Shown here piece by piece: positions 25,525 to 34,930 of a stretch of 64,000 nt of DNA. Source of the DNA: an uncultured Eubacteriales bacterium (lineage in GTDB: Bacteria; Bacillota; Clostridia; Christensenellales; Borkfalkiaceae); assembly GCA_949288785.1 (NCBI GenBank), contig CASELQ010000001.1, forward strand, positions 124,001 to 188,000. Reading direction: 5' to 3'. The notes below the pieces were generated by a model, which did no database searches, had not been told where the DNA came from, and saw only the letters and a list, made by a program, of their open reading frames with translations. Position numbers and translations under genes: made by a program. Position 1 is the stretch's first letter. Each line of letters starts with the position of its first letter.

Positions 25525-25634
25525 CCCGTTTTAAGGGAATTATCCGGCGGTGAACCTGTGCGCCGCGCCTGCCGCAGCACCTGCCGCAGCGCCCGATAAA
25601 AAGTTCCCGCCACTTATTGCCGTATATTAAACTC

Positions 25635-25665
25635 AAAGGGCAGAGCGGAAACTCTGCCCTTTTTT
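25635..25665. terminator. Terminator-like hairpin after pnp
   Basis: GGGCAGAG/CTCTGCCC (extendable to 11 bp with AAA/TTT) with a 6-base loop. The T-tract is best on the plus strand, but the position, 38 bases after the pnp stop, suggests it ends the minus-strand pnp transcript. Confidence 0.6.
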
Positions 25666-25702
25666 AGGCTTGTTTTGCTGCCGCGCCGTTTTACCTATGC
25701 GC

Positions 25703-27799
25703 TCAGTCATTCAATATTTCAAGGAGTTTCAAGTCTATGCCCTTTTCTCCTATCTTTATGATTTCAACCTTTACCCTGTCGCCTATATGCAGCACTTCTT
25801 CCACGCTGTCTATGCGCCTGTCAGAAAGACGGGAGATGTGAATAAGCCCGTCCTTACCCGGGGCAAGTTCGCAGAAAGCGCCCACTTTGGGAAGTATGCG
25901 CACGACTTCCGCTATGAACATATCGCCGATTTCGGGGTCTTTGGCAATGGAGAGAATAATTGCCTTTGCGCGTTCGGCGGCAGCGCCGTCTCCCACGCAG
26001 GCGATGTTTACCCTTCCGTCATCCTCTATGTCTATCTTAACGCCCGTTTCCTCTATTATCTTGTTGATAACTTTGCCCTGTTTGCCCACAACGTCGCCTA
26101 TCTTTTCGGGGTCTATGCTGAACGAAATAATTCTGGGCGCGTATTCGGAGAGGTCTGCACGCGGCTTGTCTATCACTTCGAGCATCTTGCCGAGTATAAA
26201 CTTCCTGCCGACGTTTGCCTGCGAAATTGCCTGCCTTAAAATATTTTCGTCAATCCCCTTAATTTTTATATCCATCTGGATGGCGGTTATGCCCTTTTCG
26301 GTGCCCGCCACCTTGAAGTCCATATCCCCGAGGAAGTCTTCAAGCCCCTGTATGTCGGTAAGAATGGATACCTTGCCGCTCTCGGTGTCCTTTATAAGCC
26401 CCATGGCTATGCCCGCTACCGGCGCCTTTATCGGCACGCCCGCATCCATCAGCGCAAGGGTGGAACCGCACACGCTGCCCTGAGAGGTGGAGCCGTTGGA
26501 AGACAGCACTTCCGAAACCACCCTTATGGCATAGGGGAATTCCTCTTCCGAGGGAATAACCGGTTCGAGCGCGCGCTCGGCAAGGGCGCCGTGCCCTATT
26601 TCGCGCCTGCCGGGACTGCGGAGGGGCTTTGCCTCTCCCGAAGCATAGCCCGGCATATTGTACTGGTGCATATATCTCTTGCGGGTCTCTCCGTCCAGCC
26701 CTTCGAGTTTCTGCGCCTCGGACAGCATCCCCAAAGTGCAAGTGGAAAGCACCTGCGTCTGCCCCCTGGTGAACACGCCCGAGCCGTGCACCCTTTTAAG
26801 CACGCCCGCTTCGCACCAGATGGGCCTTATTTCGGTGAGTTTCCTGCCGTCCGGCCGGATGCCGGTTGCGGTTATTTTTGCGCGAACCTTTTCCTTGGTC
26901 ATGTAATAAAGCGCGTCCTTTATCTCTCTTTCTTTATCGGGGAAAATCTCCGCAAAGTGTTCAAGACAGTCCTTTTCCACCGCGTCCTGCCCGGCCTGGC
27001 GCTCCTCCCTGTCAAAGGTGTCAAGCGCCCTGTCAAGTTTTTCGGAGGCGTATTCTCTCACAGCCGCGTCTATATCTTCCGGAACGTGATAAAGTTCCAT
27101 TTCGCGCTTGGGCTTGCCTATCTCTTTTACTATTTCTTCCTGGAAAGCGCACAGCTTTTTTATTTCCTCGTGCCCGAATAAAATCGCGCCAACCATCTCG
27201 TCATCCGAAATTTCCTTGGCGCCGGCTTCTACCATCATTATGGCGTCCTTGGTGCCGGCAAGATTTAAAGTAAGCGTGCTCTTTTCTCTCTGCGCCTTGT
27301 CGGGGTTAATGACGTACTTCCCGTCAACTATCCCCACCACAACGCTGCCGGTGGGGCCCGCAAAAGGTATGTCCGATATGCTTATCGCTATGCTGCTCCC
27401 GAGCATTGCAAGCGGCTCGGGCTGCACGTCCGGCTCTACCGAAAGAGCGGTGGCAACCACTATTACGTCGTTAAAAAGGCCTTTCGGGAAAAGCGGGCGG
27501 ATGGGCCTGTCTATAAGCCGGCTGGTCAGAATTGCCTTGTCCGACGCTCTGCCCTCCCTGCGCTTAAACCCGCCCGGTATTGCGCCCACGGAGTACATCT
27601 TTTCCTCAAAATCTACTCCGAGCGGAAAATAGTCCATTCCTTCGCGCGGTTTTTCGCCCATGGTAACGTTCACCATGACCGCAGTTTCCCCGCAGCGCAG
27701 CACGCATGAACCGTTGGTCTGCCCGGCATATTTGCCCGTTTCCACGATAAGTTCCCTGCCGCCCACGGTCGTCCTGAATTCTCTGTAACCTTGTGTCAT
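25703..27799 (-). CDS. pnp: Polyribonucleotide nucleotidyltransferase
   Basis: A 698-residue PNPase, a 3'-to-5' phosphorolytic exoribonuclease and the core of RNA decay. It has two RNase PH domains (FRTTVGGRELIVETGKYAGQ split across the start, and the second around IRPDGRKLTEIRPI), a KH domain with GKQGKVINKI, and a C-terminal S1 domain (GAFCELAPGKDGLIHIS). Length is typical. It follows rpsO in the conserved rpsO-pnp arrangement, with a hairpin between them that may adjust its expression. Confidence 0.98.
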   Translation of the reverse strand: MTQGYREFRTTVGGRELIVETGKYAGQTNGSCVLRCGETAVMVNVTMGEKPREGMDYFPLGVDFEEKMYSVGAIPGGFKRREGRASDKAILTSRLIDRPIRPLFPKGLFNDVIVVATALSVEPDVQPEPLAMLGSSIAISISDIPFAGPTGSVVVGIVDGKYVINPDKAQREKSTLTLNLAGTKDAIMMVEAGAKEISDDEMVGAILFGHEEIKKLCAFQEEIVKEIGKPKREMELYHVPEDIDAAVREYASEKLDRALDTFDREERQAGQDAVEKDCLEHFAEIFPDKEREIKDALYYMTKEKVRAKITATGIRPDGRKLTEIRPIWCEAGVLKRVHGSGVFTRGQTQVLSTCTLGMLSEAQKLEGLDGETRKRYMHQYNMPGYASGEAKPLRSPGRREIGHGALAERALEPVIPSEEEFPYAIRVVSEVLSSNGSTSQGSVCGSTLALMDAGVPIKAPVAGIAMGLIKDTESGKVSILTDIQGLEDFLGDMDFKVAGTEKGITAIQMDIKIKGIDENILRQAISQANVGRKFILGKMLEVIDKPRADLSEYAPRIISFSIDPEKIGDVVGKQGKVINKIIEETGVKIDIEDDGRVNIACVGDGAAAERAKAIILSIAKDPEIGDMFIAEVVRILPKVGAFCELAPGKDGLIHISRLSDRRIDSVEEVLHIGDRVKVEIIKIGEKGIDLKLLEILND

Positions 27800-27934
27800 T
27801 TTTCTCTCCTGTTTACTGTACTCTTATTTTTCATGAAACGAGCCTGCACCCCGCAAACCCGCAAATATTACTTTTTCAGACGCTTAAAGCGGCTTTTTCC
27901 CGCTTTTTCCCTGCTTATTTCCCCGCCGTTTCAG

Positions 27935-27960
27935 TAAAAAAGGGCGGAAAACTCCCGCCC
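27935..27960 (-). terminator. Terminator/attenuator between rpsO and pnp
   Basis: On the minus strand GGGCGG/CCGCCC with a 7-base loop is followed by a run of T (plus-strand A tract 27935-27941). It lies 10 bases after the rpsO stop and 136 bases before pnp, so part of rpsO transcription probably stops here. Confidence 0.75.
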
Positions 27961-27970
27961 CGTATTTTTA

Positions 27971-28234
27971 CTACTTTCTGAGATCAAGTTCTGCGATTAT
28001 TTTTCTGTATCTTTCGATATCTATCTGTTGCAGATATTTCAAAAGACCGCGGCGCTCGCCCACCATTTTCATGAGCCCGCGGCGGGAATGATTGTCATGC
28101 TTGTTTGCCGCAAGATGCTCGTTAAGATGGTTGATGCGCTCCGTTAAAAGCGCTATCTGCACTTCCGCGGAACCGGTATCGCCCTCGTGCCGTGCGTACT
28201 TTGCTATTATTTCTGCTTTCTTTGCTTTATCCAT
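27971..28234 (-). CDS. rpsO: 30S ribosomal protein S15
   Basis: An 87-residue S15, the small-subunit protein binding the 16S rRNA central domain early in assembly. The family pattern [19 protein letters not shown] and [11 protein letters not shown] is clear and length is standard. A strong TTAAGGAGG ribosome site precedes the ATG, and a good promoter lies about 95 bases upstream. A structured leader of about 85 bases may carry autoregulation, as known for S15 in other bacteria. Confidence 0.98.
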   Translation of the reverse strand: MDKAKKAEIIAKYARHEGDTGSAEVQIALLTERINHLNEHLAANKHDNHSRRGLMKMVGERRGLLKYLQQIDIERYRKIIAELDLRK

Positions 28235-28320
28235 TGTTCTTTACCCTCCTTAATGGAAAAATTCGCTCCTGCCAAAGCCCGGGGAGGAGAACCCGCCGAA
28301 CCTTGAAAGAAGTATCAAGT
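28235..28320 (-). promoter_or_regulatory. Structured rpsO leader, possible S15 autoregulatory site
   Basis: The transcribed leader between the promoter and rpsO contains complementary GC-rich segments (GGCGGG, CTCCTCCCC, GGGCTTTGGC). Many bacteria have S15-binding leaders here, but I did not match it to a named class. Confidence 0.3.
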
Positions 28321-28327
28321 ATTTGTT

Positions 28328-28356
28328 AGTATACCAAAAATCAGGCGATTTGTAAA
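28328..28356 (-). promoter_or_regulatory. Promoter for rpsO
   Basis: Minus-strand TTTACA (28351-28356), 17 bases, TATACT (28328-28333), downstream of the hemZ stop. Confidence 0.7.
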
Positions 28357-28383
28357 CTGTTTTTAGCGCATTTACACTAAAAA

Positions 28384-29760
28384 TCAGGAAAAAAGCGCCA
28401 GTTTGCGCCGCGTTATTTCCTCTTCTTTGTCAAGATAGGTCTTTACGTCCTTGGGGGACGCCTGCCTTTCTATTCTGCCCGCCGTAAAATCCACTCTTTT
28501 AGATATGGCGCCCGCCCCGCACGCCACCGTGGAGGATATCTCTTCCATGGTGTCTATATTGTATACGCACTCTTTGCCCGGCTTGGCATACCCCACGTTT
28601 TCAAGGTTGCCGGACATATATTTCTGGCGGTACAGGTAATACGGTCTGTATCCCGCCGCCGTAAGCGCCTTATATGCGTAATTCACCATGTTCTGCGTGT
28701 GCTCTCCGCCGAGCAGCCGCTTTTCGCTTTCCGCAAGGTACGAACCCCGCTTTATGCACAGAGTATGCACCGTTATATCGTCCGGAGAAAGGGTTATTGC
28801 CCGCTCTATCGTGCGGAAAAAGTCCTCTTCCGTTTCCCCTTCAAGCCCCGCTATAAAGTCCATATTCACCGAAAAGCCCATGCTTTTTGCAAGCAAAAAC
28901 TTTTCCTCCGCCTCCGCCGCGGTATGGTTCCTGCCTATCCTTTTAAGCGTTTCATCCGAAAAGGTCTGCGGATTAACGCACACGCGGGTTACGCCGTGCG
29001 CCTTTAATATGGACAGATTTTCCTTTGTGATGCGGTCGGGTCTGCCCGCCTCCGCCGTATACTCTACTCCCGCGTTTATTTTATCCAGCGCGGTGAGCAC
29101 CTTTTCAAGCTGCTCGTCCGAAAGCGCAACCGGGGTGCCGCCGCCTATATATATGCTCCTTAATTTTTTTACGAGCGGCGCGGAAGCCTCTATCTCCCTT
29201 GCAAGGGTTTCCGCATAGTCGTTTGCAAGCGGGGCGTATCTTGCCATATCCGCGGTTACGAACGAGCAATATCTGCACCTCGAAGGGCAAAAAGGGATAA
29301 ACACGAAAAAGTCTGTGTTATCGGGGTTCTTTTCGTAAACGCCGCGCTGCGCCTCTATCACCGCGCGGGTGAGCGCCGTCTTAGCGGGGCTGACTTTCAT
29401 AACCTCGGTGAAAAACTCCTCGAACCGCCCGTCTTTATCCATCTCCGAATAGGCGAGCGCGGTGGGTCTTATCCCCGTGAGCGCGCCCCACGGCAGGTCT
29501 TTTCCGTACTTTTTGGAAAGGGCTTTGTATACCGAGAGCTTGGCGTATCTCTTTATCAGCCGCTTTTTAATAAGCGGAGTAAGCCCCGCCGGAATGAGAT
29601 TGCCGTAAACGTAGGCGCCGCCGTCTACCGTAACGGTATTTATAAGCCTGTCCGCCCCGTCCTTGAACACGTGTTTTATATGAGCGCTTTCGCTTTCCGG
29701 AAAGAGGTTTATCACCTCCCTGAGTTCGCTTTCCGCGCCGGTAAGGTTAGTTTCAATCAT
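28384..29760 (-). CDS. hemZ: HemZ-like radical SAM protein
   Basis: A 458-residue member of the HemN/HemZ oxygen-independent coproporphyrinogen dehydrogenase group. A ~145-residue N-terminal HemZ-specific domain includes LPWGALTGIRPT (89-100); the radical-SAM motif is C158-PSR-C162-RY-C165, followed by IYIGGGTP. Whether HemZ makes haem intermediates in strict anaerobes is unsettled, and no other haem genes are nearby. It overlaps the upstream hydrolase gene by 8 bases and ends the recJ-rel-hydrolase-hemZ string. Confidence 0.9.
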   Translation of the reverse strand: MIETNLTGAESELREVINLFPESESAHIKHVFKDGADRLINTVTVDGGAYVYGNLIPAGLTPLIKKRLIKRYAKLSVYKALSKKYGKDLPWGALTGIRPTALAYSEMDKDGRFEEFFTEVMKVSPAKTALTRAVIEAQRGVYEKNPDNTDFFVFIPFCPSRCRYCSFVTADMARYAPLANDYAETLAREIEASAPLVKKLRSIYIGGGTPVALSDEQLEKVLTALDKINAGVEYTAEAGRPDRITKENLSILKAHGVTRVCVNPQTFSDETLKRIGRNHTAAEAEEKFLLAKSMGFSVNMDFIAGLEGETEEDFFRTIERAITLSPDDITVHTLCIKRGSYLAESEKRLLGGEHTQNMVNYAYKALTAAGYRPYYLYRQKYMSGNLENVGYAKPGKECVYNIDTMEEISSTVACGAGAISKRVDFTAGRIERQASPKDVKTYLDKEEEITRRKLALFS

Positions 29761-30367
29761 AGTCTGTAAAAGGGTTGAATACCCGCTCGTGCGAGAGGGT
29801 GGTAAACGCTTCGTGCCCGGGATACACTTTATAATCTCCCGGCAGAGCGAAAAGTTTTTGCACCGATTCTATAAGCTGCGCGCGCGAGCCCGTGGGAAAG
29901 TCCGTCCTGCCAACCGATTCCAAAAACAGGGTGTCGCCCGTAAACAGCATGTCCCGCCCCATAAACGTAACCGAACCGTCGGTATGCCCGGAGGTTTCAA
30001 TCACGGTTAAAGTGATGCCCGCAACCTCTATTTTATCCCCCTCTTTTACCGTTACGTCCGCCGTGCAGGGTTCAACCTGCCTGCCGAAACGGGCGCCCAG
30101 AGTATCTCCCGCGGCAAGTTTCGGCGCGTCCTTTTCGCCGATATATATCTTTGCCCCGTCCCGCTGCAATTTTTTGGCGCAGGCGGTATGGTCAAAATGG
30201 GCGTGCGTAAACAGCGCCGCGGTTATTTTAAAACCGTGCGCCTTTTCCGCCGCTTTCAAAGCGTTATAACTCTCCCCTCCGTCTATGACCGCGGCCTCAT
30301 TGTCGTCGCCCGCCAGAATATAGGCGTTTACCCTGAGGGGACCCGAAATAAGATGGTAAAGTTTCAT
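29753..30367 (-). CDS. Metallo-beta-lactamase-fold hydrolase, glyoxalase II-like
   Basis: A 204-residue single-domain MBL protein. The metal motif is H55-A-H57-F-D59-H60, with later ligands in SGHTDGS and the C-terminal PGHEAFT. Thioesterase (glyoxalase II-like) activity is typical of this size class, but the substrate is not known. It shares one base with the rel stop (TGATG) and overlaps hemZ by 8 bases; the rel-MBL-hemZ order is common in Clostridia. Confidence 0.88.
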   Translation of the reverse strand: MKLYHLISGPLRVNAYILAGDDNEAAVIDGGESYNALKAAEKAHGFKITAALFTHAHFDHTACAKKLQRDGAKIYIGEKDAPKLAAGDTLGARFGRQVEPCTADVTVKEGDKIEVAGITLTVIETSGHTDGSVTFMGRDMLFTGDTLFLESVGRTDFPTGSRAQLIESVQKLFALPGDYKVYPGHEAFTTLSHERVFNPFTDYD

Positions 30368-32499
30368 CAGGTTGCCGTTCTGAACACGTCGGTTATGCCG
30401 GGGTTTTGCGATAGCTTTTTTATCAGCCTGTCCAGCTCTTCCTTGTTGTTCAGCCTTATGTTGAAGTCTATTATTACCTGCCCGCTCTTGCCGTCCGTCC
30501 TGCCGTTGGTGGATACTATTTCAAGTTTCAATTCCGCCACCGCGGCGGCGACCTGCGCCAGCACCTGCGACTGCGCGGAGCCTATTACCTTGATGCCCGC
30601 GTTATATACGCTGGTACCCTTATCGTCTAACCAGCTGACCTCTATAAGCCTGTCCGCTTCGGCGTGGCGGAGGTTGGGGCAGTCGCTCCTGTGCACGGTT
30701 ACGCCGTGCCCGCGGGATATAAAGCCCACTATGCTGTCCCCCGGGACGGGGTTGCAGCAGCCCGCAAAACGGACGAGTATGCCCGTCATGCCCTTCACCT
30801 TTACGCTGCTCGCCTTTTCGGGCTTTGCGGCGTAAAACCGCGTTATCTCCTGCCGCGGCTGTTTTCTGCGGTGATAGTCTATAAGTTTTACAAGCACCTG
30901 ATTGACGCCCACCGCCCCGTAGCCTATGGAGGCGTACATCTCGTCTATGCTGTTAAAGGACATCTTGGAGGAGATGAACAGGAAAGATTCTTCGTTAAGC
31001 AATTCGCTCAGAGAGTAGCCCCGGCGCTTTGCCTCTTCTTCGAGCATGGTTTTGCCCGTCTTGGCGTTCTCCTCCTTCATCACGCGCTTGAAATACTGAC
31101 GTATCTTTACCCGCGCGCTGGGGTTTTTTACTATTTTAAGCCAGTCCCATGAGGGGCCTTTGGAATTCTGGGAGGTGATTATTTCCACCACGTCCCCGAC
31201 GGACAGGGTACTGTTTAAGGGCACTATTTTGCCGTTTACCTTCGCCCCAACGCACTTGTTGCCCACGGCGGAATGTATGGCGTAGGCAAAATCTATGGGC
31301 GTGGCGTCCTTCGGGAGGCTTATAACGTCCCCCTGCGGGGTGAATACCAGCACTTCAGAACTGTATATATCGCCCTTTAAGGAGTTTAAAAACTCCTTGC
31401 TGTCTTTAAGCCCGCCCTGCCATTCCATAACTTCCCTTATCCAGGAAAGGCGGGTGTCCAGGTCGTCCGCTTCCTTTTTGTTTTCCTTATACTTCCAGTG
31501 CGCGGCTATACCGTATTCGGCGGCGTGGTTCATCTCGTAAGTTCTTATCTGTATCTCGAATACCCTGCCGTAATTGGTTACCACCGTGGTGTGGAGAGAA
31601 CGGTATAAATTGGGTTTGGGGGTGGCTATATAGTCCTTTATGCGCCCCGGTACCGGCCGCCACTTGTTGTGTATTTTACCGAGTATCTCGTAACACTCGT
31701 CTACCGTGTTCACTAATACCCTTATCGCCACAAGATCGTATATCTGATCCAGCGTCTTGCCCTTTTCCTTCATCTTGCGGTAGATGCTGTAAAGGTGTTT
31801 TCTCCTGCCGAAAACCTCGCCCTTTATGTGCGATTCTTCGAGCATGGCCTTAACGTCCTCTATGACGTGGTCCACAAACCCGCCGCCCTCTTTCAGGCGT
31901 TCTTCCACGTTGGTGGAAATATATTCGTACGAATCGGGTTCGAGATACTTTAAGCACAGGTCTTCGAGTTCGCACTTTATCTGCGAAATGCCGAGTCTCC
32001 CCGCGAGCGGCGCGTAAATTTCCAGCGTTTCGCGCGCCATGCGCTGCTGCCTCTCCACCGAAAGAAAGTTAAGCGAACGCATGTTGTGCAGCCTGTCTGC
32101 AAGCTTTATTATTATCACCCTTATGTCTTTTGCCATGGCGACGAAGAGCTTACGGAAATTTTCCGCCTGCTCCTCTTCACGCGAGGTGAACTCTATTTTT
32201 TCGAGCTTGGTTACGCCCTGCACCAGTTCCAGCACCTCTTCCCCGAATTCCTTTTTAAGGTCCCCTTCGGAGACGGGCGTATCCTCAAGCACGTCGTGCA
32301 GAAATGCCGCCGCTACGGTGGCAGCGTCTAACCCCAGATCCAAAAGTATCCCCGCTACCGTGCAGGGGTGCACGAAATAGTCCTCTCCAGAGGCGCGCTT
32401 CTGATTTTCGTGCGCCTTTTTGGCAAAGTCATACGCCTTTTCGCATAATTCCAAATCTTTACCGGCGTATGTCGTTTCCAGCCGTTCGTAAACCGTCAT
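30367..32499 (-). CDS. rel: Bifunctional (p)ppGpp synthetase/hydrolase Rel
   Basis: A 710-residue long RSH protein controlling the stringent response. The HD hydrolase domain has His44 and H68-D69 in FLHDVLEDT; the synthetase domain has RIKDYIATPKPN and the EIQIRTYEMN segment; then come a TGS domain (VLVFTPQGDVISLP), a conserved-cysteine region (FAGCCNPVPGD) and a C-terminal ACT domain. Both activities look intact. I chose the ATG at 32497-32499, which follows GGAGG and overlaps recJ as ATGA; a 70-residue longer frame would lie wholly inside recJ. Confidence 0.97.
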   Translation of the reverse strand: MTVYERLETTYAGKDLELCEKAYDFAKKAHENQKRASGEDYFVHPCTVAGILLDLGLDAATVAAAFLHDVLEDTPVSEGDLKKEFGEEVLELVQGVTKLEKIEFTSREEEQAENFRKLFVAMAKDIRVIIIKLADRLHNMRSLNFLSVERQQRMARETLEIYAPLAGRLGISQIKCELEDLCLKYLEPDSYEYISTNVEERLKEGGGFVDHVIEDVKAMLEESHIKGEVFGRRKHLYSIYRKMKEKGKTLDQIYDLVAIRVLVNTVDECYEILGKIHNKWRPVPGRIKDYIATPKPNLYRSLHTTVVTNYGRVFEIQIRTYEMNHAAEYGIAAHWKYKENKKEADDLDTRLSWIREVMEWQGGLKDSKEFLNSLKGDIYSSEVLVFTPQGDVISLPKDATPIDFAYAIHSAVGNKCVGAKVNGKIVPLNSTLSVGDVVEIITSQNSKGPSWDWLKIVKNPSARVKIRQYFKRVMKEENAKTGKTMLEEEAKRRGYSLSELLNEESFLFISSKMSFNSIDEMYASIGYGAVGVNQVLVKLIDYHRRKQPRQEITRFYAAKPEKASSVKVKGMTGILVRFAGCCNPVPGDSIVGFISRGHGVTVHRSDCPNLRHAEADRLIEVSWLDDKGTSVYNAGIKVIGSAQSQVLAQVAAAVAELKLEIVSTNGRTDGKSGQVIIDFNIRLNNKEELDRLIKKLSQNPGITDVFRTAT

Positions 32500-34790
32500 T
32501 CCTTTGCCTCCTTTACGGCGCGGTAAATGCGGGAGTTGGTAAGCGCGTTTCTTACCTCCGCATTGAGTTTTAACCTGCCGTTCTTTATTCCGAATATACC
32601 CAGTTCGAAAAACACTTCCGCACAGAATATGAACTGCTCTTCGGGCACGGATACGTCTTTGCCGTACATGGCGTAAGCCTCGCACGAGCCGTAAAATTCC
32701 TTTCCGCACAGCGACAAGAGCGCCGAATATCCCGCGGCAAAATCTTCCCTTTCCGCGGAAAGTCCGCTTAAAAACCGCGCGCCCGGTATATCCGCGTAAA
32801 TCTCTGCGGGAGCAGAACCGCTCACGTATGTAAAAGGCTTATCCGCGTAAATTATGCGGGAATATCCTTCCGGCATTTCCGCGGGAGAAAGCACTATGCA
32901 GCTGTTAACGGTACGCGGCGGAACGGAAAAAAGATAAATTTGCGCATCTTCCGCCCCGGCGATCTTATTTATATTGTCCGGGTCCGACACAGCGTAAACG
33001 GTGCCGAAACCCTGCTTAAATTGCGGCGCGCCCCGCATTATCCCGGCGCCTGCCGGCACGCCGGCGCCGACGGCGGATTTTTTGAGTTCGTTTCTTAAAA
33101 CATACGGTTTAAGGGGCGAACAGTCGGAATAATCGGGTATAATGTTCTTCACTATCCCCTTGCAGGATTCTCTGCCGTTAAACACCGAATAGGAAAGTTC
33201 AAAAGCCACCGTCTTGTCTACGGGCAGCGCAAGGATATCGGCGTCCTCCTCCCCGTCAAAATCCAGCATGTCCGCCGCGGGAAGGCTGAAAAGATAGTGA
33301 ACGGACCCCGCCTTTAAGGGCTGCGCCTTTACCGTTCCCGCCGCCCGCGCGGTGAAAAGCGGCCTGCGGTTGCCCGTGCCGAAAGGTTCCAAAAGTTCCA
33401 GTTCTTTTGCAAATTGCAGGCTTATCTTATCCTCCGCCTGCCACTCGGCAAACAGCGTTTTCTGTTCGCATACCAGCGCGCTCTCCTCCGCAAACTTTAT
33501 GAGCGCGCGGCGCAGGGGTATAAAGTTTTCCCTTGAAACGGTTACGCCCGCCGCCTGAGAGTGCCCGCCGTAACCTTTCAGCAGCCCCTTTACAGAGCAC
33601 AGCGCCTCATATATATTGAACCCCGGCACGCTCCTTGCAGAGCCTTTGAGCAAGCCGTTGGCGCCGGCAAAGACTATCACCGGGCGGCAGTAATCTTCGA
33701 CCAGCTTTGCCGCAACTATGCCTATAAAACCCGTCTTCCAGCTCTCGTCCTCTACCAGAATAACGCCGCCTTCCGCAAGATTTTCCTTCTGTATTTTTAT
33801 TTTGGCGGCTGCATAAATCGCGTCGCACTCGGTCTGGCGGGCGATGTTATAGCGCGAAAGCTTTACGCAATACTCGAATATTTCGTGCGGGTCCTCGCTT
33901 ATAAACGCTTTTAAAGCGGAACCCGCGTCCCCCATTCTTCCGCCCGCGTTTATGCGCGGGGCGATCTGGAATGCAAGCGTTTGCGAAGTGATTTTTTTGC
34001 CCTGATTTTCGCCCAGCAGATTTTTGAACGCCTGCCGCGCGGAAGATGAGTTCATTATTTTCAGCCCCTCCGCCACTATGCACCTGTTCTCGTCCTTTAA
34101 CTCCATGCTGTCCGCCACGGTGGCGGCGGCGGCAAAATCTAAAAATTTATCCGCTTTTTTGCCGATCAGGGCGCGCGCCAGTTTATATGCCACGCCCGCG
34201 CCGCACAGCCCGGAAAACGGATACGCCTGCCCGGAAATTTTGGGGTTTATCGTGATCGCCGCGGGGAGATTTTCGGGCGGCTCGTGATGGTCGGTTACTA
34301 TCACGTCCGTCCCCAGCGCCTTTATTTTCTCTATGTTTTCCGCTTCGGATATTCCGCAGTCCACCGTAATAAGCAGATCCACCTTTTCTTCCGCGGAAAA
34401 CGAAAGCACCTTGTCCACGTTAAGACCGTACCCATCTTCCCGCTCGGGCACGGTTACCCGCGTTCTTATGCCCAAGTCTTTAAGGCAGAAATACATTACG
34501 GAGGCGGCGCACACCCCGTCCGCATCGTAATCGCCGAACACGAGTACGCTTTCGTTATTTTCAGCCGCGCGCCTTATACGGGCGACCGCTTCGCTCATTC
34601 CTTTAAGCAGAAACGGGTCGTGAAAACCGTTCTTGCCGGGGTGCAGAAAGGCGCGCATCTCCCCCGCGGAAGTAATGCCGCGGGCATATAAAAGGCGTGC
34701 GGTCTCAAACGTGATACCGCATTTTTCCGCCATGCTCCTGACGGCGCCTCTTTCGCTCTCCGTAAGCGTTTTCCCGTAAACGATCTTCAT
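32496..34790 (-). CDS. recJ: Single-stranded-DNA exonuclease RecJ
   Basis: A 764-residue DHH-family 5'-to-3' ssDNA exonuclease of recombination and mismatch repair. D87-YDADG and D167-H168-H169 are the catalytic motifs; the DHHA1 domain contains GGRMGDAG and GYGGHSQAAG, followed by the OB-fold region. The C-terminal ~200 residues are an extension seen in many Firmicute RecJ proteins. It overlaps rel by 4 bases. The stop of secF lies 140 bases upstream, with a weak terminator in between. Confidence 0.95.
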   Translation of the reverse strand: MKIVYGKTLTESERGAVRSMAEKCGITFETARLLYARGITSAGEMRAFLHPGKNGFHDPFLLKGMSEAVARIRRAAENNESVLVFGDYDADGVCAASVMYFCLKDLGIRTRVTVPEREDGYGLNVDKVLSFSAEEKVDLLITVDCGISEAENIEKIKALGTDVIVTDHHEPPENLPAAITINPKISGQAYPFSGLCGAGVAYKLARALIGKKADKFLDFAAAATVADSMELKDENRCIVAEGLKIMNSSSARQAFKNLLGENQGKKITSQTLAFQIAPRINAGGRMGDAGSALKAFISEDPHEIFEYCVKLSRYNIARQTECDAIYAAAKIKIQKENLAEGGVILVEDESWKTGFIGIVAAKLVEDYCRPVIVFAGANGLLKGSARSVPGFNIYEALCSVKGLLKGYGGHSQAAGVTVSRENFIPLRRALIKFAEESALVCEQKTLFAEWQAEDKISLQFAKELELLEPFGTGNRRPLFTARAAGTVKAQPLKAGSVHYLFSLPAADMLDFDGEEDADILALPVDKTVAFELSYSVFNGRESCKGIVKNIIPDYSDCSPLKPYVLRNELKKSAVGAGVPAGAGIMRGAPQFKQGFGTVYAVSDPDNINKIAGAEDAQIYLFSVPPRTVNSCIVLSPAEMPEGYSRIIYADKPFTYVSGSAPAEIYADIPGARFLSGLSAEREDFAAGYSALLSLCGKEFYGSCEAYAMYGKDVSVPEEQFIFCAEVFFELGIFGIKNGRLKLNAEVRNALTNSRIYRAVKEAKE

Positions 34791-34883
34791 TTTGCCTTCC
34801 GATAAAAATACTCTTATGCCGGCAGCGCCCGTGCTTATCCCGCACTTCCCGGCACCTTTAAATTACTTCTCTTATAAGCGAAA

Positions 34884-34908
34884 TAAGGCGGAAAGAACTC
34901 CCGCCTTA
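34884..34908 (-). terminator. Weak terminator after secF
   Basis: TAAGGCGG/CCGCCTTA with a 9-base loop, followed on the minus strand by TTTCG only, so termination may be partial and recJ may be partly cotranscribed with secDF. Confidence 0.45.
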
Positions 34909-34930
34909 CACACAACCCGTTTTTACACAG

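Noticed and set aside
32499..32709. 70-residue N-terminal extension of Rel
   Set aside because: It lies wholly inside recJ, has no homologous sequence, and a GGAGG site directs initiation at 32499.
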